Below, one piece after another: positions 10,749 to 20,236 of a DNA stretch of 64,000 nt. Source of the stretch: Pseudonocardia alaniniphila (GTDB lineage Bacteria > Actinomycetota > Actinomycetes > Mycobacteriales > Pseudonocardiaceae); NCBI RefSeq assembly GCF_022524485.1, contig NZ_JAKXMK010000015.1:186001-250000 (forward strand), given 5' to 3'. Below the pieces are notes generated by a model that saw nothing but the letters and a program-made list of their open reading frames with translations, made no database searches and was not told the origin of the DNA. The position numbers were made by a program, and so were the translations under genes. Within the stretch, counting starts at the first letter, position 1. The number at the start of each line of letters is the position of its first letter.

Positions 10749-12222
10749 TGATCAACGCCGGGCCACGCCTACCGGTCGGACCATGATCACCACTTGGGTA
10801 CCGCCAGCCGCACCACACCCCGTTGCGGGCCCCGAAACGATGATCAACCTCGGGGTCGGGCGAGCTGACCGCTCCGGTTCGCCCTTGCCGGCATCGCGGC
10901 CACCCACATGAAACTCGACCGCGCCACGGCGGGAACCGAGCGCCTGAGCCAGGCCGTGTGGGCATGATCACCATTCTGGGACCGCCGACCGCACCGCACG
11001 CAGCTCCACGGCCCGAAGCGACGATCAACACCCACCGACGGCCGGCGCCGACCCGCTCGCTCCCGGCCGCGCGGACATGATCACCGATCCGGCACCAGCA
11101 ACCGCGCCATACACGGCTCCAGCGCCCGAACCAACGATCAAGCCCACCGACAGCCTGGGCCTCAGCCCAATCCCCTTCAAGATCGCCAAACCGGGAGCAG
11201 CAACCCCGCCACGCACAGCTCCCGGACCCGAACCGACGATCAACCTCCGGGCGGGTCAATCCGGCCGATCCAGACCGCTCGGCAGGCCCTCGCGGCCCCA
11301 CATCACGCGCGCCACCGCGCTACCGCGCGGACCCAGCGCCTGAAAGCCAGGCCGTGGGGGTGATCACCATCTTGGGACCGGCGACCGCGCCACACGCGGC
11401 TCCACGGCCCCAACCGACGATCAACACCTACCCGCGGCGGCACCGAACGGCACCCCAGTGCTGGCCGATCAAGATCCCCGAACCGGGAGCGGCAACCACA
11501 CCAAGCACGGTTCCCAGGCCCGAACCGATGATCAAGCTCCGGGCAGGTCGAGCCGACGGCCGCCCCGCACCACCGCGCAGGCCCGCCCCGCTGCCGCCCA
11601 CGACGCGCTCGACGCGACGCCACGTGTGCCCCAAGCACCCACGGGCGGTTGATCACCACTCTGGGACCCGCCACCGCACCACACACGGCTCCGAGGTCCG
11701 AACTGACGATCAAGGTCTACCAACAGACCGCACCGACCCGCCGCCGGCGATCATGATCACCATTCCGGGACCGGTGACCGCGCCGCACACGGCTCCGAGG
11801 CCCCAACTAACGATCAAGGTCTACCAGCGGACCGCACCGACCCGCCGCCCGCGGTCATGATCACCATTCCGGGACCGGTGACCGCGCCGCACACGGCTCC
11901 GAGGCCCCAACTAACGATCAAGGTCTATCGGCGGACCGCACGGCCCACGGCCCGTGGCCCGTGGCCCGTGGCCCGTGGCCCGTGGCCCGTGGCCATGATC
12001 GCCATTTCGGGACCGGCGACCGCGCCACACACAGCTCCACGGCCCCAACCGACGATCAACACCCACCGACGGCCAGCGCCGACCGGCACGCTCCCCGCCG
12101 CGCGGACATGATCACCGAACCGGGACCGGAGACCGCGCCACACGCGACCGCACGTCCCCAACCGATGATCAACGCCTCCGGCCCGGTCCCCGTGCTACTG
12201 CCGCTGCCGGGTTGTGATCAAC
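10749..12222. repeat. array of eleven 64-bp GATC-bounded modules
   Basis: This 1.5-kb stretch without a recognised gene holds eleven copies of a module that is exactly 64 bp each time, starting TGATC (AGATC twice) and ending GATCAA: 10784-10847, 10965-11028, 11078-11141, 11180-11243, 11361-11424, 11472-11535, 11650-11713, 11754-11817, 11858-11921, 11996-12059 and 12109-12172. Copies differ by substitutions only. Spacers run from 36 to 117 bases and are partly duplicated themselves. Lone TGATCAAC sites at 10749 and 12215 flank the array. Ends of a module are inverted relative to each other (TGATC with GATCA, plus scattered inner matches), so each is an imperfect dyad. Short reading frames on both strands run through it but shift frame between modules. 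Confidence 0.9.
11949..11994. repeat. GGCCCGT heptamer tandem repeat
   Basis: Six perfect tandem copies of GGCCCGT (11949-11990) plus a partial GGCC, preceded by one diverged copy, fill the spacer between the ninth and tenth 64-bp modules. This is a slippage-prone microsatellite likely to vary in copy number between strains. Confidence 0.9.
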
Positions 12223-12242
12223 CGGGGGCACGCCCGCGTCGG

Positions 12243-12470
12243 TCAGGCCCGCCCGCCGCCGATGCCCCGGGCGGGGTTCCACTCGCCGGTGTCGGGGCCC
12301 TCCTTGCCGGAGAGAACCGTTGCGCCGCAGGTCGCGGCGCCGGCGGGGTGGGTGTAGGAGTACCACCACGTCATGCTGCCGTCGGGAAGGGCCTCCGCGA
12401 TGTGGGCCAGCCGGACAACTTCCTCGCCGTCGCTGATGCGGCCGTAGCAGCGCTCGCAGATCATGATCAT
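12243..12470 (-). CDS. small cysteine-containing hypothetical protein
   Basis: A 75-residue protein starting MIMICERCYGRISDGEEVV with a CxxC pair and one further Cys in AATCGATVLSG, plus WWYSYTHPAG. The ATG at 12470 has GGAG seven bases upstream; a second ATG two codons later is possible. The CxxC plus a later Cys and His suggests a small metal-binding or knuckle-like fold, but no family is certain. It directly borders the 64-bp repeat array, and its start overlaps GATCATGATCAT, which resembles the module ends. Transcription is toward the array. Confidence 0.65.
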   Translation of the reverse strand: MIMICERCYGRISDGEEVVRLAHIAEALPDGSMTWWYSYTHPAGAATCGATVLSGKEGPDTGEWNPARGIGGGRA

Positions 12471-12619
12471 GGTTGTGCTCCAGCGCGGCTGATCGCCGCC
12501 GACCGTTGAACCGTCAGGGATGGGCGCTGTGGTCGGCGTCGACTCTCCGGTCACCCGACTTCCATGCTCCTCCGTCGCCACGACGAGCGGACGTGGCGTC
12601 GCCCACGCATTTCGGCCGG

Positions 12620-14584
12620 TCAGCCGACCAGGTGCGCCTCTTGATGGCGCACCGTGCACCCCGGGATGCCGCACGCGATCCCGTTCGGCAGGGGTTCGAC
12701 GGCCGGGTCGCCGAGGGTGTCGCCGTCGGCGAACTGGGTGCGGTAGAGCGCGGCGTAGCGGCCGGCCTCGGCGAGCAACTCGTCGTGGGTGCCGCGCTCC
12801 ACGATCCGGCCCTGTTCGACCACCGCGATCTCGTCGGCGGCCCGGATCGTGGAGAGCCGGTGGGCGATGACGATCGCGGTACGGCCCACGAGCGCCTCGG
12901 CCAGGGCGGCCTGGACGGCGGCCTCGGACTCGGAGTCCAGGTGCGCGGTGGCTTCGTCGAGGATCACCACGCGCGGCCGGGCCAGCAGCAGCCGGGCGAT
13001 CGTCAGTCGCTGCCGCTCCCCTCCGGAGAGCCGGTACCCGCGCTCCCCCACCACCGTGTCGAGGCCGTCGGGAAGTGCGTCGAGCAGGTCGCCGAGGCGG
13101 GCCCGGCGCAGGGAGTCCATGATCTCGCCGTCGCTCGCCTCGGGCGCGGCGTAGCGCATGTTGGCCCGGATGGTGTCGTGGAACAGGTGCCCGTCCTGGG
13201 TCACCACACCCACGGCGCCGCGCACCGCAGCGAAGGTCAGGTCCCGCACGTCGATGCCGGACAGCTCGACCGCGCCCTCGTCCACGTCGTAGAGCCGCGG
13301 CACCAAGGAGGCGAGCGTCGACTTGCCTGCTCCCGACGAACCGACGAGCGCGAGCAACCGGCCCGCGCCCACGTCGAGGTCGATGCCGTGCAGCACCTCC
13401 TCGTTGACGCGGTTGTCCAGCACGGCCACCTCCTCCAGGGAGGCGAGCGAGACCCGGTCCGCGTTCGGGTAGCCGAACCGCACATCGCGCAGCCGCACGC
13501 TGACGGGTCCGTCGGGCAGCTCCACGGCGTCCGGCTTCTCCGTGATCATCGGCTTCAGGTCGAGCACCTCGAAGACGCGCTCGAACGACACGAGCGCCGT
13601 CATCACGTCGACGCGGGCGTTGGCGAGCGCGGTCATCGGTGTGTAGAGCCTGGTCAGCAGGAGCGCGAGAGTGACGACCGTGCCGGGCTCGATCTGACCG
13701 GTCACCGCCAGGTAGCCGCCGAGGCCGTAGACGAGCGCCTGGGCCAGCGCCGACACGAGCGACAGCGCGGTGACGAACACGCGCGACACCATCGCGGTGC
13801 GCACCCCGATGTCACGCACCCGCTCCGCGCGCTCCCCGAACTCGCGCGCCTCCTCCTCGGGACGGCCGAAGAGCTTGACGAGCGTGGCGCCCGGCGCGGA
13901 GAACCGCTCGGTCATCTGCGTGCTCATGCTCGCGTTGAGATCGGCCGACTCACGGCGCAGATCGGCGATCGTGCGGCCCATCCGGCGGGCGGGCAGCACG
14001 AAGATCGGCAGCAGCAGAAGCGCCAGCAGCGTCACCTGCCAGGCCAGGCTGATCATCACGCCCAGGGCGAGCGCCAGCTGGACGGAGTTGCTCAGCACGG
14101 TGGCCAGCGTCGATGTGATCGCCGACTGCGCGCCCATCACGTCGTTGTTGAGTCTGCTCACGAGGGCGCCCGTGCGCGTACGCGTGAAGAAGGCGATCGG
14201 CATCCGCTGCACGTGCTCGAAGACAGCGCGCCGCAGGTCGACGATCAACCCCTCCCCGATGCGGGAGGAGAACCACCGCGACACCAGGCCGACCACGGCC
14301 TCGAGCACCGCGAGGGCAGCGATACCACCAGCGAGGCCGAGCACCGTGGCCGCGACCACGGACACGTCGCCGCGCGCGACGATCGCGTTCACCACGCGCC
14401 CGGCGAGTATCGGCGTCAGCACACCGATGGTGGCTGAGACGACCGTCAGGAGCAGGAAGGTCAGCAGCCAGCCGCGGTAGGGCTGGGCGAAGGCCCAGAT
14501 CCGCGTGATCGTGCCCTTCTTCACCGACTTCGGGGCGTCTGCCGCGCGGACGACGCCCCGCATCATTCCCCAGGTCCGATCCAC
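12620..14584 (-). CDS. ABC exporter, fused membrane and ATPase domains
   Basis: A 654-residue half-transporter expected to act as a homodimer in the cytoplasmic membrane. Residues about 30-320 hold six transmembrane segments of the type I exporter fold. The nucleotide-binding domain has Walker A GSSGAGKST, Q-loop VVTQDGHLF, signature LSGGERQR, Walker B VVILDEAT and the switch His in AHRLST. About 20 extra residues at the C-terminus include CGIPGC and end HQEAHLVG. The GTG start follows AAGGAG by five bases. Cargo is unknown; relatives export lipids, peptides or drugs. No partner gene adjoins it. Confidence 0.9.
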   Translation of the reverse strand: MDRTWGMMRGVVRAADAPKSVKKGTITRIWAFAQPYRGWLLTFLLLTVVSATIGVLTPILAGRVVNAIVARGDVSVVAATVLGLAGGIAALAVLEAVVGLVSRWFSSRIGEGLIVDLRRAVFEHVQRMPIAFFTRTRTGALVSRLNNDVMGAQSAITSTLATVLSNSVQLALALGVMISLAWQVTLLALLLLPIFVLPARRMGRTIADLRRESADLNASMSTQMTERFSAPGATLVKLFGRPEEEAREFGERAERVRDIGVRTAMVSRVFVTALSLVSALAQALVYGLGGYLAVTGQIEPGTVVTLALLLTRLYTPMTALANARVDVMTALVSFERVFEVLDLKPMITEKPDAVELPDGPVSVRLRDVRFGYPNADRVSLASLEEVAVLDNRVNEEVLHGIDLDVGAGRLLALVGSSGAGKSTLASLVPRLYDVDEGAVELSGIDVRDLTFAAVRGAVGVVTQDGHLFHDTIRANMRYAAPEASDGEIMDSLRRARLGDLLDALPDGLDTVVGERGYRLSGGERQRLTIARLLLARPRVVILDEATAHLDSESEAAVQAALAEALVGRTAIVIAHRLSTIRAADEIAVVEQGRIVERGTHDELLAEAGRYAALYRTQFADGDTLGDPAVEPLPNGIACGIPGCTVRHQEAHLVG

Positions 14585-14604
14585 CGCGGCTCCTTACTTA
14601 CACC

Positions 14605-14633
14605 GTTGCAACAGCTCTTCGGAGCGCTGCAAC
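14605..14633 (-). promoter_or_regulatory. leader hairpin or dyad upstream of the ABC exporter
   Basis: GTTGCA (14605-14610) pairs with TGCAAC (14628-14633), and inside it CTC-TTCG-GAG closes a TTCG tetraloop, with two small internal mismatches. It lies 21 bases upstream of the exporter GTG and just ahead of its ribosome binding site. It may be a structured RNA leader or a regulator dyad. Neither is proven. Confidence 0.4.
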
Positions 14634-14670
14634 GCCGCCGCGGCGTCCTTTTACTCCCTGATCCCCACGA

Positions 14671-15474
14671 TCATCCCTCACCTGCGGCGAGGCTCCGCAG
14701 ACGGCGAAGCTGCGCAGCGCGTTCCGCCGCTAGGGCGGCGGCGGGGTCCAGGCCGTCCGCTACTCGCGCGAGCAATGCGTGGGTCTCAGCGCCGGCACCG
14801 GGCGGCGGGGCCAGGAGGGCGGAGACGAGGGCATCGACCTCGGCGTCCAGTTCCGCAACGGGAACCGCACGCAGTGCGAGGCCGCATGCCACCGCCTCCT
14901 CCGCTCCGACCCGCCGCCCGGTGAGGCATATCTCCACGGCGCGGGCGTAGCCCACGGCGTGGACCAGTGGGTGGGTGCCGCCGAGGTCCGGGACGATCCC
15001 CAAGGTGGCCTCCGCCATGCAGAACTGCACGTCGTCGGCAACAACCCGCAGGTCACAGGCCAGCGCGAGCTGGAATCCAGCTCCGATCGCGTGGCCCTGT
15101 ACCGCCGCAACGGTGACCCGTGCGGGGTGACGCAGCCACGAGAAGCCGGCCTGGAAACCGGCGATGACGGCATCGGCGTCTCCGTCGGGCAGCTCCGCGA
15201 TGCCGGCGATGCCGGGCATCCCATCGACTTCGCGTGCCCAGAAGAAGCGCCTGTCGAGACCGGCTGAGAAAGCCCGTCCTTCACCCCGCACGACTACTGC
15301 CCGAACCTCATCGGAAAGGGCTTCGCCGATCGTGCGCAACGCTTCCCACGTTGCCGGCGTCTGTGCGTTCAGCGCCTCAGGGCGCGAAAGCCAGATCGTT
15401 GCCCGGGGGCCGTCCACGTCGAGCGCCACTCCGCCGCGCTCGAGAAGGCCGGGGTCCACCGCCGCTGTCGTCAT
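14671..15474 (-). CDS. enoyl-CoA hydratase/isomerase family protein (EchA12-like)
   Basis: A 267-residue crotonase-fold protein. The oxyanion-hole segments are GEGRAFSAGLDRRFF near residue 65 and VQGHAIGAGFQLALACDLRV near residue 125. In the position of the two catalytic Glu of true hydratases, AEATLGIVPDLGG keeps the first Glu but has Asp in the second (VPDLGG), so the exact reaction (hydration, isomerisation or other) is open. The ATG start is the only good one. With the next two genes it reproduces the mycobacterial grouping echA12, small HTH protein, ABC-F, though strand arrangements differ. Confidence 0.85.
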   Translation of the reverse strand: MTTAAVDPGLLERGGVALDVDGPRATIWLSRPEALNAQTPATWEALRTIGEALSDEVRAVVVRGEGRAFSAGLDRRFFWAREVDGMPGIAGIAELPDGDADAVIAGFQAGFSWLRHPARVTVAAVQGHAIGAGFQLALACDLRVVADDVQFCMAEATLGIVPDLGGTHPLVHAVGYARAVEICLTGRRVGAEEAVACGLALRAVPVAELDAEVDALVSALLAPPPGAGAETHALLARVADGLDPAAALAAERAAQLRRLRSLAAGEG

Positions 15475-15499
15475 GCGGGCAGGCTAGCCCGCGGCAGTC

Positions 15500-15709
15500 T
15501 TACTTCTTCTTGGTGCGCGTCGCCCCGCCACGACCCCGCAAGGACACACCCGTCTCGCTGAGGACCCGGTGAACGAATCCGTAGGACCGCCCGGTCTGCT
15601 CAGCGAGCGCTCGGATGCTGGCGCCCTTCTCGTACTTCTTCTTGAGATCGGTGGCGAGTTTGTCACGCTGGGTGCCGGTGATACGTGCACCCTTCTTCAG
15701 GTCGGCCAC
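15500..15709 (-). CDS. small helix-turn-helix protein
   Basis: A 69-residue basic protein. Residues about 20-52 form a helix-turn-helix resembling Hin/resolvase-type HTH: GASIRALAEQTGRSYGFVHRVL. The tail is Arg/Lys-rich (LRGRGGATRTKKK). The GTG start is chosen because a strong AGGAGG lies eight bases upstream. Short proteins of this type are widespread in actinobacteria and sit beside the ABC-F/aconitase genes in mycobacteria. A DNA-binding role is likely; targets are unknown. It is far too short to be a recombinase. Confidence 0.8.
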   Translation of the reverse strand: MADLKKGARITGTQRDKLATDLKKKYEKGASIRALAEQTGRSYGFVHRVLSETGVSLRGRGGATRTKKK

Positions 15710-16034
15710 GGCCGTTTCCTCCTCTGTCCGCCGCAGTACTTCCGCGCGCGGCTCGTTACCGGCCCCCCGGTGCGCGCAATGATCGCTTACCGAAAGACCT
15801 GTAACCAGGAGATCCACTCGATGATCGGTGAACGGTTGCGCCGAACGGACCACGCGGACGGGTGATCATTGACGCACCCCTGTGACCTCCCGGCCACTCC
15901 CTCGCCACCTGATTGTCGCCGAGGGTGAGCCCACTCAGGTTCATTTCCGACCCATGGATTACAGTCGGTGAACACGAGGTGCCGAATAACTTTGTCCGAT
16001 CGGGTGGTCGCCCGAAGAGTGGCAAATCGCCCGA
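15710..16034. other. intergenic region between the small HTH gene and the ABC-F gene
   Basis: These 325 bases carry no supported gene. They should hold the promoter of the small HTH gene. At the other end, GATCGGG (15998-16004) and CCCGATC (16030-16036) make an inverted repeat overlapping the ABC-F stop codon, with an internal CGGG/CCCG hairpin. This could be a weak terminator of the ABC-F gene. Confidence 0.4.
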
Positions 16035-17666
<1,632 letters not shown>

Positions 17667-17796
17667 GAGAAGAAACTCCAGAAGGTTCCGGCAGTACAGA
17701 CGAGTGCCCGGGGAGCTGCTCGCCGCTACACGGTCCGGATCACGGCATCCAGACTACCGACCCGGGCTAGCGGATTCTGGAAGTAGGGTGCCGCAC

Positions 17797-18585
17797 ATGA
17801 CCGATCTCACCGACCTGTCCGGCCGAGCAGCCCTCATCACCGGCGCGAGCCGCGGCATCGGGTTCGCCATCGCCGGCGAGCTGCTCTCCCGCGGTGCGTC
17901 CGTGACGATCACGGCCCGCAAGCCCGACGAGCTCGCCGCCGCGGGCGAGAAGCTGGTCGCCGACTTCGCAGGTGGCGACGCGTCGCGCGTGCTGACGGTG
18001 GCGGGCAACGCCGGCTCGGCGGAGGCCCGCGAGGAGGCCGTCACCCGCACCATCGAGACGTTCGGCAGCCTCGGGATCCTCGTCAACAACACCGGCATCA
18101 ACCCGATCTACGGCTTCCTCATGGACGCCGACCTCGACGCCGTCCGCAAGATCTTCGACACCAACGTCGTCGCGGCGCTGGCGTTCGTGCAGCTGGCCTA
18201 CAAGGCGTGGATGGGCGAGCACGGTGGTGCCGTGGTCAACCTCGCGTCCACCGCCGGGCTGCGCTCCACGGGTGTGATCCCGGTCTACGGCGCGTCCAAG
18301 GCGGCGCTGATCCGTCTCACCGAGGAGCTCGCCTGGCAGCTCGGGCCCGGTATCCGCGTCAACGCCGTGGCGCCATCGGTGGTGAAGACGAAGTTCGCCA
18401 GCATGCTGTACGCCGAGGGCGAGGAGAAGGCCAGCGAGCCGTTCCCGATGAAGCGGCTCGGCGAGCCCGCGGACGTGGCCTCGCTCGTCGCCTTCCTGGT
18501 GTCCGACGCGGCGTCCTGGATCACCGGCGAGACCGTGCGGATCGACGGCGGGATCCTCGCCACCGGCTCACGAGGCCCGGCCTGA
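17797..18585 (+). CDS. short-chain dehydrogenase/reductase
   Basis: A 262-residue classical SDR. The dinucleotide-binding TGASRGIG is at residues 15-22 and NNTG near residue 103. The catalytic Ser is in NLASTAG, followed by YGASK with the Tyr-x3-Lys pair. Basic residues after beta-2 (TARKPDEL) suggest NADP(H). The C-terminus has SWITGETVRIDGG as in FabG-like enzymes. The substrate cannot be told. It faces the dGTPase gene, with the two genes ending 22 bases apart. Confidence 0.9.
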   Translation: MTDLTDLSGRAALITGASRGIGFAIAGELLSRGASVTITARKPDELAAAGEKLVADFAGGDASRVLTVAGNAGSAEAREEAVTRTIETFGSLGILVNNTGINPIYGFLMDADLDAVRKIFDTNVVAALAFVQLAYKAWMGEHGGAVVNLASTAGLRSTGVIPVYGASKAALIRLTEELAWQLGPGIRVNAVAPSVVKTKFASMLYAEGEEKASEPFPMKRLGEPADVASLVAFLVSDAASWITGETVRIDGGILATGSRGPA

Positions 18586-18607
18586 TCGCACTCGTGGTCC
18601 GCCACCG

Positions 18608-20155
18608 CTAGAGCACGGCCGCGTCGGTCCAGAGCCGGGCCGAGCGCCCGGTCAGCACGTCGAGCAACGCCGTGGCCTGTCCGTCGGTGAGCGAGGCGAC
18701 GTAGTCCACCACCGCGCGGCCACGCGCCAGCCGCTCCACGTCGGCGGCAGGCGCGAACGCGGCGAACTCACCGCGGGCCAGCTCGACCAGGTCGCGCAGG
18801 CGCGGCGGCTTGCGGGTCTCGCTGTCGTCCTCGGCGAGCCAGTCGTGCAGCGCTCCGACGAGACCTGCCAGCACTGTGGCCTGCCCGCGCTGGTGCGAGG
18901 CGAGATCGGCGCGTTGCAGCACGAACCGGTGGTGCACGAACTTGAGCACCGCCACCTCGTGCCACTGCTCGGTGGCCAGCGCGACGTGCGCGGAACGGAC
19001 CGGCGGATCGGTGAGCACCCGCACCCCGCCCACGAGCCGTGCGGTCCACCGCGCGGAGAACTCGGCGACGGCCCGTTCCGCGGCCATCGACCCGTCGAAC
19101 GAGGAGGCCAGCAGCCCGTCCGCGAGCTCCGTACGGACGCGCTCGACGGCCGCGGCGAACGCCTCCGCGTCGTAGGCCCAGCCGTCCTTGTTCTCGAGCC
19201 TGCGCCGGAGCCGCTCCAGAGCGGCCCCGGGACGGTCGCCTCCGACCGCCGAGCCCGCCTGCTGCCAGCCGCGCAGCTCAGCAGCCACCCCGGCCTGCTG
19301 GAGCACGCCGACACGGTGGAAGTCCTCGAGGTCGTGAATCGCGTAGGCGATGTCGTCGGCGAGGTCCATCACGGCCGCTTCCACGGTCTGCTGCCACGGC
19401 CCGATCGCCCCGAACGCGCCGCGGCCGGCTCGCAGGTCGTCCAACTCGGTGGAGTAGGCCGAGAACTTCGCCGATCCGGCATCCGGAGCGCCCGGCAGCG
19501 GACCCCCACCCCGCGGTGGGAGCGCCGCCGCGCTCGGATGCGGATCGGGATGGCCCCGCCTCGCCCACGGGTACTTCAGAACTGCGGCCCGGACGGCGGC
19601 GGTGAGGTCCAGGCCCGTGCCGCCGGGGCCGTGCAGGTCGATCGTGGTGACGATCCGGAAGCTCTGTGCGTTGCCCTCGAACCCGTCGGGCAGCCCGAGC
19701 TGGTCACGTCCGAGCCGGTCGAGCACCTGCTCCCCGAGATGCCCGAACGGAGGGTGGCCCAGGTCGTGGGCGAGTGCCGCGGCCTCGACGACGTCCGCGT
19801 CGAGGCCGCCCAGCCGGTCGAGCACGGCGGCCGTGGTGGCGTCGGCGGTCAGTCGCTCGGCGATCGCGCGCCCCACCTGGGCCACCTGCAGGCTGTGGGT
19901 GAGCCGGTTGTGCACGAGCAACCCCGACCCCGTGGGGCTCACCACCTGGGTCACCCCGGCCAGCCTGGCGAAGAACGGCGAGGCCACGATCCGATCCCGG
20001 TCCACGCGGAAGGGGCTACGGGCAAGGGCTGCACCCGTCTCGGGCACCAGCGAGCGCCGGGCCGCCCGCGCGGCGTGATCCGGCCCGGCCCCGTCCGGCT
20101 CGTGACCTGTTGTCGGCCCCACTACCAGGTCGCCTGCCACCCCCAGATCGGTCAT
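18608..20155 (-). CDS. dgt: deoxyguanosinetriphosphate triphosphohydrolase (HD domain)
   Basis: A 515-residue HD-superfamily enzyme that hydrolyses dNTPs to nucleoside and triphosphate. The HD metal ligands are RLTHSLQV (His87), AHDLGHPPFGH (His130, Asp131, His134, His139) and the later DLADDIAYAIHDLEDF. The N-terminus has the usual RDRDRI-type segment as VDRDRIVASPFFARL and VTQVVSP. The length fits the dGTPase-like group. ATG start with little intergenic space to the divergent cyclase gene. It may control dNTP pools; specificity for dGTP is by family only. Confidence 0.92.
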   Translation of the reverse strand: MTDLGVAGDLVVGPTTGHEPDGAGPDHAARAARRSLVPETGAALARSPFRVDRDRIVASPFFARLAGVTQVVSPTGSGLLVHNRLTHSLQVAQVGRAIAERLTADATTAAVLDRLGGLDADVVEAAALAHDLGHPPFGHLGEQVLDRLGRDQLGLPDGFEGNAQSFRIVTTIDLHGPGGTGLDLTAAVRAAVLKYPWARRGHPDPHPSAAALPPRGGGPLPGAPDAGSAKFSAYSTELDDLRAGRGAFGAIGPWQQTVEAAVMDLADDIAYAIHDLEDFHRVGVLQQAGVAAELRGWQQAGSAVGGDRPGAALERLRRRLENKDGWAYDAEAFAAAVERVRTELADGLLASSFDGSMAAERAVAEFSARWTARLVGGVRVLTDPPVRSAHVALATEQWHEVAVLKFVHHRFVLQRADLASHQRGQATVLAGLVGALHDWLAEDDSETRKPPRLRDLVELARGEFAAFAPAADVERLARGRAVVDYVASLTDGQATALLDVLTGRSARLWTDAAVL

Positions 20156-20236
20156 CTCAGCAGGCTAATCGCCGCGTGCGGCACGACTTGCGGACGGCAA
20201 CGGGCGACTCGCCGGGTGGGGCGGTAGAACGAGTCC

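Noticed and set aside
10345..11301. 318-residue minus-strand protein across the repeat array
   Set aside because: It runs antisense through acnR, is low-complexity Gly/Arg/Trp-rich, and arises from the repeats in a GC-rich background; no ribosome binding site.
10749..12222. CRISPR array
   Set aside because: The repeats are 64 bp, strongly diverged from each other, separated by spacers of unequal length that are themselves partly repeated, and no cas genes are near.
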